From NCBI GenBank assembly GCA_025403435.1, contig CM046330.1, forward strand, positions 19,242,239-19,306,238: a stretch of 64,000 nucleotides of DNA, given 5' to 3'. The notes below the pieces were generated by a model. It saw nothing but the letters and a program-made list of their open reading frames with translations. It ran no database searches and was not told where the DNA came from. A program made the position numbers and the translations under genes. The first letter of the stretch is position 1. Each line of letters starts with the position of its first letter. The stretch is from Artocarpus heterophyllus. Lineage: Eukaryota > Streptophyta > Magnoliopsida > Rosales > Moraceae. Positions 24,926-41,351 of this stretch are shown here, one piece after another.

Positions 24926-26236
24926 AATATTAAATTCACATAAAAATGTACTTTCATATTTTTTTCTGTGTCCAGTGATCTTCTAGACCTATTACAATCT
25001 CTCTAGCATATATATATATATACACGAGGCATGTCACTGCTTTTGTTTGATGTTAGATAAATTTATCCAATAATGATTTATCTTTTGTCCTTTTAAAAGC
25101 TTAGAGATAACATCTGAAGAATAAGAAGAGTAAATTAGTACTGTTAATCAGGTATGACAATAGGATAAGAAATTCAAACAAATTGATAATACAATTGACA
25201 TAAAATTGACTGTATTTATTAAATTTTTTATAAAAATATAATATATTTAAACAAGTAATATTTTAAAAATAAAAATTTTAACAAATTTACTTCAAACAAA
25301 ATGATACATATAATATTTACTATCTAAATTTACAAAATAAAGTATAAATAAGTGGATGAGATGAAGGAACATTCATATTATTTACGATACTCATAACAAT
25401 ATGGATATAAGTAATCTTTTTACTAAAAGGATGAAAATTTGGGTTGAACAAACATTATCAATAAAGCACAAAGAGAATTGTTTTTATACTTTTATGGATC
25501 ACCTTGCGTGTCAATCTGCAAAAAAAGGGGGACAAAATCGAGCTTTATAAGCAATAATTTCGGTTCTTTTAAAAAAGCTATTTGTGTGAAATGTAGCCTT
25601 TTGATTGAGAATTGAGTACACCAAGTTTGTCATTGTTAGTAATTGAAATCTAAGCAGATTTATATCTTTAAGTTAGAAAGTACTAAATAAATTACGCACA
25701 ATGGAAGGGAATAGGGCGAGAAGCACTAGCGTAGAGAGATGCTTGTGAAGATCATAAGAGAAGAAAAAAGAAAAGAGTCTAAAGCCGGTTAAAGTGCTCT
25801 ATATTGTTTTTTCTTCCTTCATTTCATTTCTAATTTTAAAGAGTATTTGACAAGTTGGTTGAAACCAATTCAGTGTAAAATCCAGCAATGTAAAAACAAA
25901 AAAAAAAAATTGTTATAATATAAAGCTTTTATATGCAATAATTTTTGGACAAATTTTCAGTTCTAATAGGTTTTACCAAATTGCTAATAAGGACAAGAGT
26001 TTAATCCAAAAAAAAACATAATTAAACACGCATTTTTTAAGATAAAAAGGCGCACCTTTTTTTTATATAATCATAGTGGACTTTTTAAAGCAAAATATTG
26101 TTCATTTAAATATTTAACAAAAAGAAAAAAAGGAAACTCTCTGTCTCTTTCCCATTTAATTTTTTAAAAAATATATGAAATTGACTCACCAAACTCGACT
26201 TCTCCTCTTTCCTCTAGAGGAAAGTATTACCCTTGA

Positions 26237-29200
26237 AAAGAAAGATGGATAAGGAAGCTGCAGCTACAGCACCTCAAAAAAAAAAACAACAAAAGAGATT
26301 GGTTGATCCAGAAGGTATGGGTTGTTCCTTTTGTGGAGTTGTAGGACATAAAAAGAAGCATTGCATCAATTATCATGCTTCGTGTGCCAGGCAAGTTATG
26401 CTTCTTAATTTGGTTTGTTTTGAGGTTAATTTAACTTTGGTACCTGAACACACTTGGTGGATAGATTCTGGTGCAACCACTCACATCAATGTGTCTAGGC
26501 AGAGTTATCTGAGATGTCGAGAGCCAAATAATGGTGAAAGATACATCTATGTAGGCGATGGTAAGAAGGTTGAAGTTGAAGTTGAAGTTGAAGCAATAGG
26601 AAAATTTAGATTATTGTTAAAGACTAGATTTTATTTGGATCTTGATGAAACATTTATTGTACCATCTTTCAGACAAAATTTGATTTCTATTTCTGCTTTG
26701 GACAAATGTGGTTAGTCTTGTTCATTTGGAAATAGAAAATTCAGTTTATTTCATGATTCAAAATTGGTTGGATCCGGTTCTTTATTAGGTTACGATAATT
26801 TTTATTTACTTGATACAATTGTTTTATTTAATGAATCCCTGCAATTAAGCACTCGAGGTATAAAGAGAAAATTAACCAACGAGAATTCAGTTGTGTTATG
26901 GCACAAGAGATTGGGTCATATCTCTAGAAGGAGAATAGAGAGACTTGTATAAGACAAAATTCTCGACCTCTTAGACTTTACAAATTTTGATATTTGTGTT
27001 AAGTGTATTAAGGGGAAACAAACCAATAAAGGGAGATTTGAAACCAACAGGACTTTGAATGTCTTAGAACTTATACATACAGATACTTGTGGGTCATTTC
27101 CTATGGCTTCTTAGAATGGTCAACAATATTTTATAACGTTCATAGATGATTTTTCTAGATATGGCTACATATATCTCATGCATGAAAAGTCACAGTCACT
27201 GGATGTGTTCAAAAATTATAAGGTTGAAGTTGAAAACTAACTCAGTAAAAGGAATAAAAGCATCAGATCTAACCGTGGTGGTGAGTACTATAGTAGATAT
27301 GATGGTTTAAGTGAATAACGTCCAGGACTATTTGTTAAGTTCCTAGAGGAAAGCGGTATCGTCCCACAATACACCATGCCGAGTTCGCCCACTATGAATG
27401 GTGTTGCTGAAAGATAAAATAGGATGCTTAAGGACATGGTGAAGAGTATGATTTCTCATTCTACCTTACTAGAATCACTCTGGGGAGAAGCACTTAAAAC
27501 TGCAACATATATCCTTAATAGAGTTCCAACTAAAACAACTATTAAAACCCCTTACGAACTTTGGACGGGCAAGAAGCCTAGTTTAAAGCATTTGCCTATT
27601 TGGGAATGTCCAGTTGAGGCAAGGCCTTATAGGCCTAATGAAAAGAAACTAGACTCAAAGACAGTAAGTTGTTATTTTATTAGGATACCCTGCAAAATCT
27701 AGGGGGTACAGATTTTATGATCCCTGCGACTAAGTAGATTTTTGATATGGGAAATGCCCGATTCTTTGAGGATGTCAAGTTTGCAGGGGGAGCTAAGGTT
27801 AGGGATTTTGACTTTGAAGAGGAACATGTTGATATTCCTATAGTTGTTATTGACATTGATCAGGTTCCTATTCCTGACATTGTTCAAGAAGCAGATCCAA
27901 ATCAAGACAATGTCGAAAAATCTCCCATTCCAGAGATCTAAATCAAGACAATGTCAAAAAACCTCCCATCCAGAGATTGTTCCAGAAGAACAAACTCTAC
28001 TACCTTAAGAACCTATGCCATTAAAAAGATTCACTAGAGAAAGGAGAAGTGAGGTGACAGATAATTACATTGTAGTGCTCCAAGAATATGAGTTTGATAT
28101 TGGTGTGGTGGAAGATGATCCAATCGACTTCCCTCAAGCCATAGAAAGTTCTAGATCTCAAGAGTAGATTGATGCCATGAATGAGAAGATAAAGTCTATA
28201 AAGGACAATGACGTTTGGGATCTTGTCTCATTGCCTGAAGAAGCAAAACCCATTGGTTGCAAACAAATATTTAAGACCAAAAGGTATTTGAAAGGCGATG
28301 TGGAGAGGTATAAGACTCATCTTGTCGCTGAAGGCTTAACACAGAAAGAAAGCATCGATTATAAATAGACTTTTTCTCTAGTTTCTATGAATGACTCTTT
28401 CAGAATTATAATGGCATTAGTGGAGCATTTTGATCTTGAGCTTCATCAGATGGATGTTAAGACTGTATTTCTCAATGGCGACATTAATGAAACAATCTAT
28501 ATGGTGCAACCGGAAAACTTTGTGTCAAAAGATGTAAATAAGATGGTTTGCAAACTAAAGAAATCCATCTATGGGCTTAAGCAAGCTTCTCGTTAGTGAT
28601 ATTACAAATTTCATTAGGTTATCATCTCATTCAGTTTTGAGATGAATTTGGTCGATGATTGTATATACCACAAGTTCAGTAGGAGTAAGTATATTTTTCT
28701 AGTTTAATATCTCGATAACATTTTGCTTGCCAGCAATGATATACGCTTGTTGCACTAAACCAAGAGATTTCTATCAAAGAAATTTGAGATGAAGAATCTT
28801 GATGACGTCTCTTTTGTGTTGGGTATACAGATACACCAGGATTGCGCTCGAGGTATTCTTGGATTATCACAAAAGGGCTATATCAAAAAGGTTCTCAAGA
28901 GATATGGCATACATGATTGTAAATCAGGTGACACCCCTGTGGCTAAGGGAGACAAGTTTAGTCTCAATCAGTGCCCTAAGAATGATTTTAAGGTTAAGAA
29001 AATGTAGAAGATTCCTTATGCATCAGTAGTAAGGAGTCTAATATATGCTCAGGTTTGTACGCGTCCGAATATTACATACGTTATAGGGATGTTGGGCAGA
29101 TACTTAACGAATCCTAGAAAGGATCATTGGGTAGCAGCTAAACGAGTCTTGAGGTATTTATAGAGAACAAAGGACTACATGCTCACAGTATCGGATGTCA

Positions 29201-29685
29201 GAACAGCTTGAGAGCATTAGGTATAAGGACTCCAATTATGCTGGATGCCAAGATAGTATGAAATCTACGTCGGGCTATGTCTACCTTTTGGCTAGAGGTG
29301 TTGTCTTCTAGAAGAGTGCTAAACAGTTTCTTATAGCATCTTCTACCATGACGACAGAGTTTATAGTAGTGTTATGAGGCGTCCAATCATGAATATGGCT
29401 GTGAAATTTTGTCACGGAGCACACATAGTGGATGGTATTCAAAAACCACTCAAGTTATTTTGTGACAATAAGTCAGCAGTTTTGTATTCCAACAACGGTA
29501 GGAGCTTGACGAAGTCAAAGCATATAGAGATCAAGTTCCTGGTTGTGAAAGAAAGAGTTCAAAGTGAACAGTTATCTATAGAGCACATCGGTACAAACTT
29601 TATGATTGCGAATCCGTTTACTAAGAGATTGTCACCCAAAATGTTTCATGAGCACACTGCTCGTATGGGTGTCATATCATTTTAA
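26237..29685 (+). pseudogene. Copia gag-pol remains (family 3)
   Basis: An intact CCHC knuckle (CSFCGVVGHKKKHC, near 26310) is followed by the protease site WWIDSGATTH (26454), GAG-pre-integrase LWHKRLGHISRRRIERLV, integrase (FITFIDDFSRYGY, near 27130), and reverse transcriptase with GLTQKESIDYK and QMDVKTVFLNGDI. The catalytic YVDD box has become YLDN near 28710, which removes an essential aspartate. RNase H ends the frame (CDNKSAVLYSNNGRSLTKSKHIE). About fifteen stops or frame changes are present. Non-functional. Confidence 0.9.
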
Positions 29686-30508
29686 GATATTCAGTTTTAG
29701 TGAGAGTTTGTAATTTTAGATACTTTTATGATATAGACATATTTTCAGTTATTTCAGTTTATGAACATTTTGAGGTTATTTTCTATAGAAATAAAGTTTT
29801 CGGTTTATTCACACTCTGATTTTGGAATGGTTTGATCTCATTAAGGTATTAAGGTGGATCAGTTGAAAATAGGTATGTTGATCTTGTTATTAGTTGTATT
29901 GGTATATGTAATCATTGATGAGTCTAGTTACGTCATATATAACGAAGTTCGCTTTGGTCCTATATTGATATGGTTCATGGACAAGATTGTTGAGATGCAT
30001 AAGGTTTTGATAGCAAAATTCATGATTTCATAAGGTATAATTCACATTTATAAAGTTTCATATATAGTCCAAGTGAGAGATTGTTGAAATTAATCTAATA
30101 TATGGGCTAATATATTAAATAAATGTGAATTAAAGGCTATCAGATAAGGATGCCCAATTAAAAGTGATCAATTTGGGTTTTGGGCTTTTAATGCATCATC
30201 AAGTGCGAATCTCCTATGTATAGAGACTAAAATGTAATTACTGATTTTATAATGGGCTAAATTAGTAATTAAGAATAACTGTTAAGATTTAGCAGTTATA
30301 TAAAGGGGTTGTGGTCCCCAAGTCAGTACTTATGTTATTTTTTTGCTCCCTATCTACAGAGAAATTACAGAGGCATTGTTTGAAGGAGAACTTATATACC
30401 AGACTTAGCAGATCCTCAACCTACAGACTCAAGAATCATATTCAATCTATGGATTCAGGTTAGCTTTCACATCTTATTAATTTTCTCGACGATTTGACAT
30501 GATTGATC

Positions 30509-31147
30509 TGTTGGGGAATTAGACGACTCTTAATTCCAAGGATCGCAAGAACGAACAATTGCAGAAAATAAATAGGAGAAAAGAAGAAAAAGAGACACCA
30601 AATTTTTATACAGGTTCGTCCAAAATTGAGACTACGTCCTGTTTCTGCCGCTTGCAGATTCCACTATAATGAAGGAGATTACATATTACAAGAGCAATTT
30701 CTCACACACTCTCAAATTGTGCTTACCAAAACTCTCTTCTATCTAGCACCCTGTGGGAATTTTTCTCTCTCAAGGATGGAGCTCTCAAGAATTATGTCTC
30801 TCACAAAATTATGCCACTCACAATTTTCATACACACCCAACCCTAGCCACATTGTGTCCATTTATAGTCAAAGGAGGAGAAAAATAGCAACTAATAGAAA
30901 ACCCTAGTAGTTTATCATTTTTAGGGCCTTTGCTCCTGGCGCCTAGGCGCCATCCACACGCGGCCTAGGCACCCTTGTCCCGGCGCCTAGGCGCTCTCCA
31001 CTTGGCGCCTAGGCGCCCTTGTCCCAACGCCGAGACGCTCTTTTGCCAGAGCTGCGGCGCTTGCTCTCTGCCTCCGAGGACTGCTTTTCTCTCTTTTTCT
31101 TCCTTTTTACTGGGGTGTCGACTTGATTTGGCTCCACATCTGCAACA
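30509..31147. mobile_element. 639-bp solo LTR with phased GGCGCCTAGGCGCC palindromes
   Basis: Termini TGTTG...CAACA are perfect inverted 5-mers, and the perfect target-site duplication TGATC flanks it (30504-30508 and 31148-31152). It has no coding capacity. Its right half contains six palindromes or palindrome derivatives at an exact 22-bp pitch (30938-31058). Orientation cannot be decided from the ends alone. Its family is not otherwise present in the window. Confidence 0.85.
30938..31064. repeat. Six GC palindromes at exact 22-bp spacing
   Basis: The 8-bp centre GCCTAGGC or its derivative starts at 30941, 30963, 30985, 31007, 31029 and 31051. Two units are the perfect 14-mer GGCGCCTAGGCGCC (30938-30951 and 31004-31017), a third matches 13 of 14 bases (30982-30994), and the last two are degenerate (GCCGAGAC, GCTGCGGC). 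The spacers differ between units. Confidence 0.92.
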
Positions 31148-31198
31148 TGATCCTAGGTGATGATAGTTTTCATCACATTATTTTGTTCTTAGATTATC

Positions 31199-33293
31199 TA
31201 ATTTTTTTAATTAATTAAATGGCTTTGGTAAAGTTTTTGTTTAAGGTTACACTTGGATGAAAATGACATGCCCCAATTGTCCTTTAAAATGGAGATATAT
31301 CCCGCTTCTTAACACGCAACTTATGTATAGATACATATATTGTCGGAGAATTTGAATGTATAGAAGATAGAATAGTGATTGAATTTCTAGAAGAAGAGAG
31401 TGTGATTGAGGCGTGTATAAACACTTTTGTAAAGGTTATATTTGTCTTCATTTATTTAAGTTTGCTAAAGAGTTTAACGGTAAATTACCCTAAGACGCAA
31501 CAAACACTTGAACATAATATCTAATAACAATATTATGTTTCAAAACATCAAAGAAACTTATAAAGTTTCTAGAGGTTTAATAAATGGCAGAAGTTTTATT
31601 TAATGAATGGACACGATAGATTTAATCCATACAACTCTTTACATATAAGTCTTATTCGTATATCGATATAACTATTACAACGGATATGTCCGTTGCTAAT
31701 AGGTGTTCAAGTTTGTTTGAAAGCATACAACCAATGAATTCACCAATTTAGAACAACTCAAAAGACACGTAATTTCGACACATATTAGCTCAAACAGGCA
31801 CTGCAGTGCCAGCTTTTCAGTGTCGCGGCGCTGACTCCACTACACCAAATTTGATGAAATCTGTTGGGCTCCACAACGCTGCCCTTTGGGAGCTACAATC
31901 TGTCGGGTGCCGCGATGCTGTCGTTGAAAGCTGCGGCCTCTATATTTCTTAGCACCGTGGCTCCAATTTTGAGCGCCGTTACGCTACGCGCTAATATTAA
32001 ATACACATAAAAATGTATTTTCATATTTTTTATGTGTCCAATGCTCTTATAGACATATTACAATCTCTCTAGCATATATATATATATATATATGAGGCAT
32101 GTTACTGCTTTTGTTTGATGTTAGATAAAATTATCCAATAATGATTTATCTTTTGTCCTTTTAAAAGTTAGAGATAAAATCTGAAGAATAAGAGTAAACT
32201 AGTATTGTTAATCAGGATGACAAATAGGATAAGAAATTCAAACAAATTGATAATACAATTGACATAAATTTGACTGTATTTATTAAATTTTTTTATAAAA
32301 ATATAATATATTTAAACCAGTAATATCTTAAAAAGAAAAATTTTAACAAATTTACTTCAAACAAAATGATACATATAATATTTACAATCTAAATTTACAA
32401 AATAAAGTATAAATAAGTGGATGAGATGAAGGAACATTCATATTATTTACAATACTTATAACAATACGGATATGAGTGATCTTTTTACTAAAAGGGTAAA
32501 AATTTGGGTTGAACGAACATTGATCCAATAAAGCTCAAAAAGAATTGTTTTTACACTTTTTATGGATCACTTTGCGCGTAGATATCAAAAAAGGGGTACA
32601 AAATCGAGCTTCAGAAACAATAATTTCGGTTCTTTTAAAAAAGTCATTTGCGTGAAATGCAGGCTTCTGATTGAGAATTGAGTACAACAAATTTGTCATT
32701 GTTAGTAATTGAAATCTAAGCGGATTTACATCTTTAATTTAGAAAGGACTAAATAAATAACGTAAAATGGAAGGGAATAGGGCGGGAAGCACTAGCAGAG
32801 AGATGCTTGTGAAGATCATAAGAGAAGAAAAAAGAAAATAGTCTAAAGCCGGTTAAAGTGCTCTATATCGTTTTTTCTTCCTTCATTTCATTTATAATTT
32901 TAAGCAATATTTGAGAAGTTGGCTGAAACCAATTCAGTGTAAAACTCAGCAGCTTAAAAACAAAAAATTGTTATAGTTTAAAGCTCTTATATGCAATAAT
33001 TTTTGGACAAATTTTTAGTTCTAACAAGTTTTATCAAATTGCAAATAAGGACTAGAGTTTCATCCAAAAAAACATAATTAAACATGTATTTTTTAAGATT
33101 AAAGGGCGCATTTTTTTTATATAATCATAATGGACTTTTAAAAGCAAAATACTGTTTATTTAAATATTTAACAAAAAGAAAAAAAAAGGCAACTCTCTGT
33201 CTCTTTCCTATTTAATTTTCTAAAAAATCTACGAAATTGACTCACCAAACTCGACTTCTCCTCTTTCCTCTAGAAGAAAGTATTATCCTTGAA
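31199..33293. repeat. Direct duplication, copy 2
   Basis: It is colinear with copy 1 (22945-23008 joined to 24174-26236). It ends AAGTATTATCCTTGAAA, after which unique sequence begins, whereas copy 1 runs into truncated copia 3 at the same point. It includes the counterpart GC island (about 31797-32001, with the perfect palindrome GGCACTGCAGTGCC) and the shared MITE-A copy (about 32905-33045). Confidence 0.85.
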
Positions 33294-35300
33294 AGTTCAC
33301 CTTGACCGACATACGGAAACGCTAAATTCTAATATTATATTTGGTAAGATTGATGAAAAATGGAAAAGAAGACGTAGGGAAAAAAACAAGATAATTGAAA
33401 GGGGAGGGTTCTTCTTCAAAACAGGAGGAGAAATATTTAAACATGACAAATAGAAAGATAGGAGTGTGATTGGGGTCAACATTATCATTTGGTGTCTCAT
33501 TGGTAGACCTAACGGATTCAAATACAAACCTAATTGTTAAAAATAGGATCCTAATATATATATGTGTGTGTGTGTATATATATATTGTCATTTGGGTTGT
33601 CTTGTTTTTGAAGGTTTTAAAAAAAAGTCTATATTTATGAAGGTTAGACATGATCAAATTTAAATCAAAAATAAAAAAGCATATGGAGCTCTCCTAGTAT
33701 ATTTACAGTAGGAGTTACGTATTTATATATATATTTTTTTCAAATTTCTTTCTATCAAATATAATTATATAGGAGGAAAATATAGATTTATATTTTTTTC
33801 TTTTCAAATTTCTATCTATCAAACAATTTAATATTTCCCTTTCAAAAAAAACAATTTAATATTCTTTTTTTCTTTATAGCTCTTGATATCGATATATTTC
33901 CTTTCACATTTCAATTTATCAAAGATAAGTTAAATGCGTCATTAATATTAATGGCGTGTTTACCTATAGAATTGAAGCAATTTCTTGTTTATTCTTTTTT
34001 ATGGTAAAATGAAAGTAGAAATAGTGACCTCAAAAAGTTTTAAGGATTACTGTTCAAAAAAGATTTTTGGATTAAGAAATGAGATTGGCAATCTTTAATA
34101 TTGTTCTCCTTGGCTTCTAATTCATCTTATTTAGTATCTAAACATATTTTCTATTTTTATTTTTCTATTATTATATTAGTAGTCATGATTATAATTAACT
34201 TTGAAATAAAAAAGTGATTACAAAAAATTAAAGATTAATTACAAATTTCTCCCTCAACTATAGCCCCTGTAATACTATGTTCCTCAAACTTTAAAATGTA
34301 AAATTTGTTCATTTGATTTATGAAATATTAACATGAAAAGTCATTGAATTATGATTTTGAACATAAATGATATAATATTAACAAAATACTATGGATTATT
34401 GAATAGTTTATTCTAGTGCAATCACATAAAAGTGAAAAAAATATTATTTGTTTTAAAATTTTCTTAAGGTTTTATTTATATTTTTAACAATTGAAAAATT
34501 TAAATTATATCAAATTTTTAATTCAAATGAACTTTAGATATGATAAAGTTATCAAAATACTCATATATTATGTGCTAAATCTTAATTATGTACTAAGTTT
34601 TATTAAAAGTTTTAATAAAAGGACTTTTTTTGGTTAATATTTCATAGCTTAGGGGGATGCATTTTACATTTTAAAGTCTGAGAGGCACAATGCTACAAGA
34701 GTTATAATTGAGGGTGAATTTTTAGTAATTAATTCTTTATTATTTTATTTTTAAATATTACAATAATTGTCATAATTACTATTAATTTCGCTAATAAGTG
34801 TACGGTTTTTTATTTATTGTAATAAAATAATTTATTTTAAGTTTTTAATACTTTATTTGCATTTTTTTCCCAAAAAAAAAAATAGTTACAAATTACAACT
34901 TCTATTTTCTCTTTTATTTGCACTTTCTTTTAGTTTTCGCCCCCAAAAAATAGTGACAACTTTTATTTTTACTGTCTTGATATTTTGGTAATTATAATTT
35001 GTATAATGACAACAGGTTTAATTCATTTTTCTAAAAAAATACATAATCTACTCATAAATAAATTTACAAACTACACCAATTCATTTCGATTTTGGAAAGT
35101 AAAATGTGTTGGAACCAAGCCGTATCAAATTTGACGAATTCTCACGAACGGTTGACCCTTGAGAGCCAACCGTGCAAACGCCAAAACGGTGTTTGTTTGG
35201 TTATTTTAAAAAATTGTCTTATTTTAAAAGTATTCAAGGGGAAAAGAAATAATTCCAAAGAGAAAAATTAGAAAGGAAAAGACAAAGAAAAACCTCAAAG
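33294..35300. other. AT-rich spacer upstream of the MAP kinase gene
   Basis: No gene is seen. It contains a short TA/TG microsatellite (about 33555-33588) and the foldback MITE at 34231-34737. The last 300 bases are probably promoter and leader of the MAP kinase gene. Confidence 0.6.
34231..34737. mobile_element. Foldback MITE with terminal inverted repeats of about 105 bp
   Basis: The left arm (from ATTAATTACAAATTTCTCCC to ATGAAATATTAAC, about 34234-34333) is the inverted, slightly diverged copy of the right arm (GTTAATATTTCATAGC to AGTAATTAATT, about 34635-34732). The middle is AT-rich and non-coding. Partial inverted similarity continues into the flanks, so borders and target-site duplication are uncertain. 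Confidence 0.75.
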
Positions 35301-35642
35301 AAAAGTCAAATTTCCTTCACGGGTCAGCCAAACTTTGCCAGTTCACAAAGCATCCTTTGAATTGAAAGTTGCACATTTTCACACATCCACTACACGCGCA
35401 CTCGCCCCTGTCAAAGCCCCATTTTCTCTTCTCGTCTCTTCTCTTTCGTTTTGTTTTGTTTTGAAAGACCAAAAAAAAGAAAGAAACAAAGAAATGTCAA
35501 AAACCTTTACATCTACGGACAAATTTTCTTCAAATTCACCATTCGCTACTCCTCCGACTTAGCTCTCTCCTTCTCTCAATCCCTGACTCGTTAATCTTAC
35601 TTGGGTCGTTTCAGAATTGCCAATTCTCTGCTCGAATCTTCC

Positions 35643-40442
<4,800 letters not shown>

Positions 40443-41351
40443 GGATTATGTGGTATTCTGTTGTATACAATTTAGAAAATTACCCAGTTAAGCGATTGAT
40501 AACGACAATCATAGACAGCGGCAGATCCCTCCAAAAGAGGTGAAAAGCACTGTTCTTTGCATAATTGGGATTTTTCTGAAGAAAATATTATTGTGAGATG
40601 TCATTCATCATCACCATTATCGGACACATCCTTGGATTGGATGTCTGTAACATTCAACCTAGTACAAAGACATTCAGTAGTAGAATAGTTTCAAGGTTTG
40701 CCTACTTTACAGAGTTCCAGTCCCTCACTGTTGCAGGGTCGCTCTTTTATTGTAGTCTTCCGAGCTTAGTGTAATAATTAAGGCCCACCATTTTTCTCTT
40801 TTCCACGTTGAGGGGTGCTTGGAATAAACTTTTGCATTAATTGAATGCAATCTGCGCGTATTTTGTGACCATCTTATGGTTGTCTTGGGTTAGTTTGTAC
40901 GCTTTGAAATGATGCTTCACTTGGCTATTTTATCTGTCATTTTATCATTTTCATGTCCTGAAAATTATTAGTTTCAAGAACATTTACAGGCATCAGTTCA
41001 ATTAGCTTATATATCAAGTACTTTTGATGAATTGGTGACGTTTTTGTGACTATAGTTTTAACAGATATACTGATACTAACAGCTGATATTATGTGAAAAA
41101 GAAAAAAATAATAATAATAAACAGTGGTGTAATTTCGACTACTAGACTTGAAATCTGTTACTAAAGTCATCCACATAAGAAGCTATTTTCGAAAGTTGTA
41201 CTGCAGAAATACAAGTGACTGTGTTGCCACAGGATTAGAAAAACAAGAAGGAACTTAAACTTAACTGGCCCTTGCAGTTTTTTGGTAGCATAGTAGACCA
41301 GCTCTTTCCCTAGAAACATGGCCAAGAGTGCTTGGACACACTTTATAAACC
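40443..41351. other. Space between the 3' ends of the MAP kinase and polygalacturonase genes
   Basis: Convergent 3' regions. The first ~400 bases probably form the MAP kinase 3' UTR. An ATA/ATT-type run lies near 41107-41121. No further gene. Confidence 0.6.

Larger units (their letters stand above)
22945..26236. repeat. Direct duplication, copy 1 (with a 1.16-kb segment absent from copy 2)
   Basis: 22945-23008 and 24174-26236 align colinearly, with few differences, with 31199-33293. The intervening 23009-24173 is missing from copy 2. Shared landmarks include CCCGCTTCTTAACACGCAAC (24222 and 31302), a GC-rich palindromic island (24728-24925), a MITE-A copy (about 25843-25990) and the terminal TTTCCTCTAGA...CCTTGAAA. 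It has no TG...CA termini or primer-binding site, so it is treated as a genomic duplication, not as a pair of LTRs. Confidence 0.85.
26237..31177 (+). mobile_element. Ty1-copia element (family 3), 5'-truncated, with a nested solo LTR
   Basis: There is no 5' LTR, primer-binding site or gag N-terminus. Homology to copia begins abruptly at the gag zinc knuckle, exactly where duplication copy 1 ends. Polyprotein remains run to 29685, then come a ~400-bp untranslated tail, the polypurine tract AAGTGAGAGAT (30071-30081) and a 3' LTR starting TGTTGAAATTAATC at 30082. The LTR is interrupted by the solo LTR at 30509-31147. Its likely end is CATCACA at 31177 (tentative, because no 5' LTR is available for comparison). 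Confidence 0.85.
30082..31177 (+). repeat. 3' LTR of copia family 3, interrupted
   Basis: It begins TGTTGAAATTAATC directly after the polypurine tract. The likely promoter segment TTATATAAAGGGG lies at about 30297-30309. It is split at 30508/31153 by a nested solo LTR; without that insert it would be about 450 bp. The right end at 31177 is inferred. Confidence 0.7.

Noticed and set aside
30082..30508. The copia 3 LTR ending at 30508, just before the nested solo LTR
   Set aside because: 30508 is only the target-site duplication of the nested solo LTR. The LTR more plausibly resumes at 31153 and ends near CATCACA (31177).
22945..33293. The two 2-kb direct repeats as LTRs of one large retrotransposon enclosing copia 3
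   Set aside because: The repeats lack TG...CA ends. Copy 1 is followed by mid-gag sequence, not by a primer-binding site. The copia inside has its own polypurine tract and a different 3' LTR (30082). The similarity extends across a 1.16-kb indel and includes a MITE, which suits a genomic duplication better.
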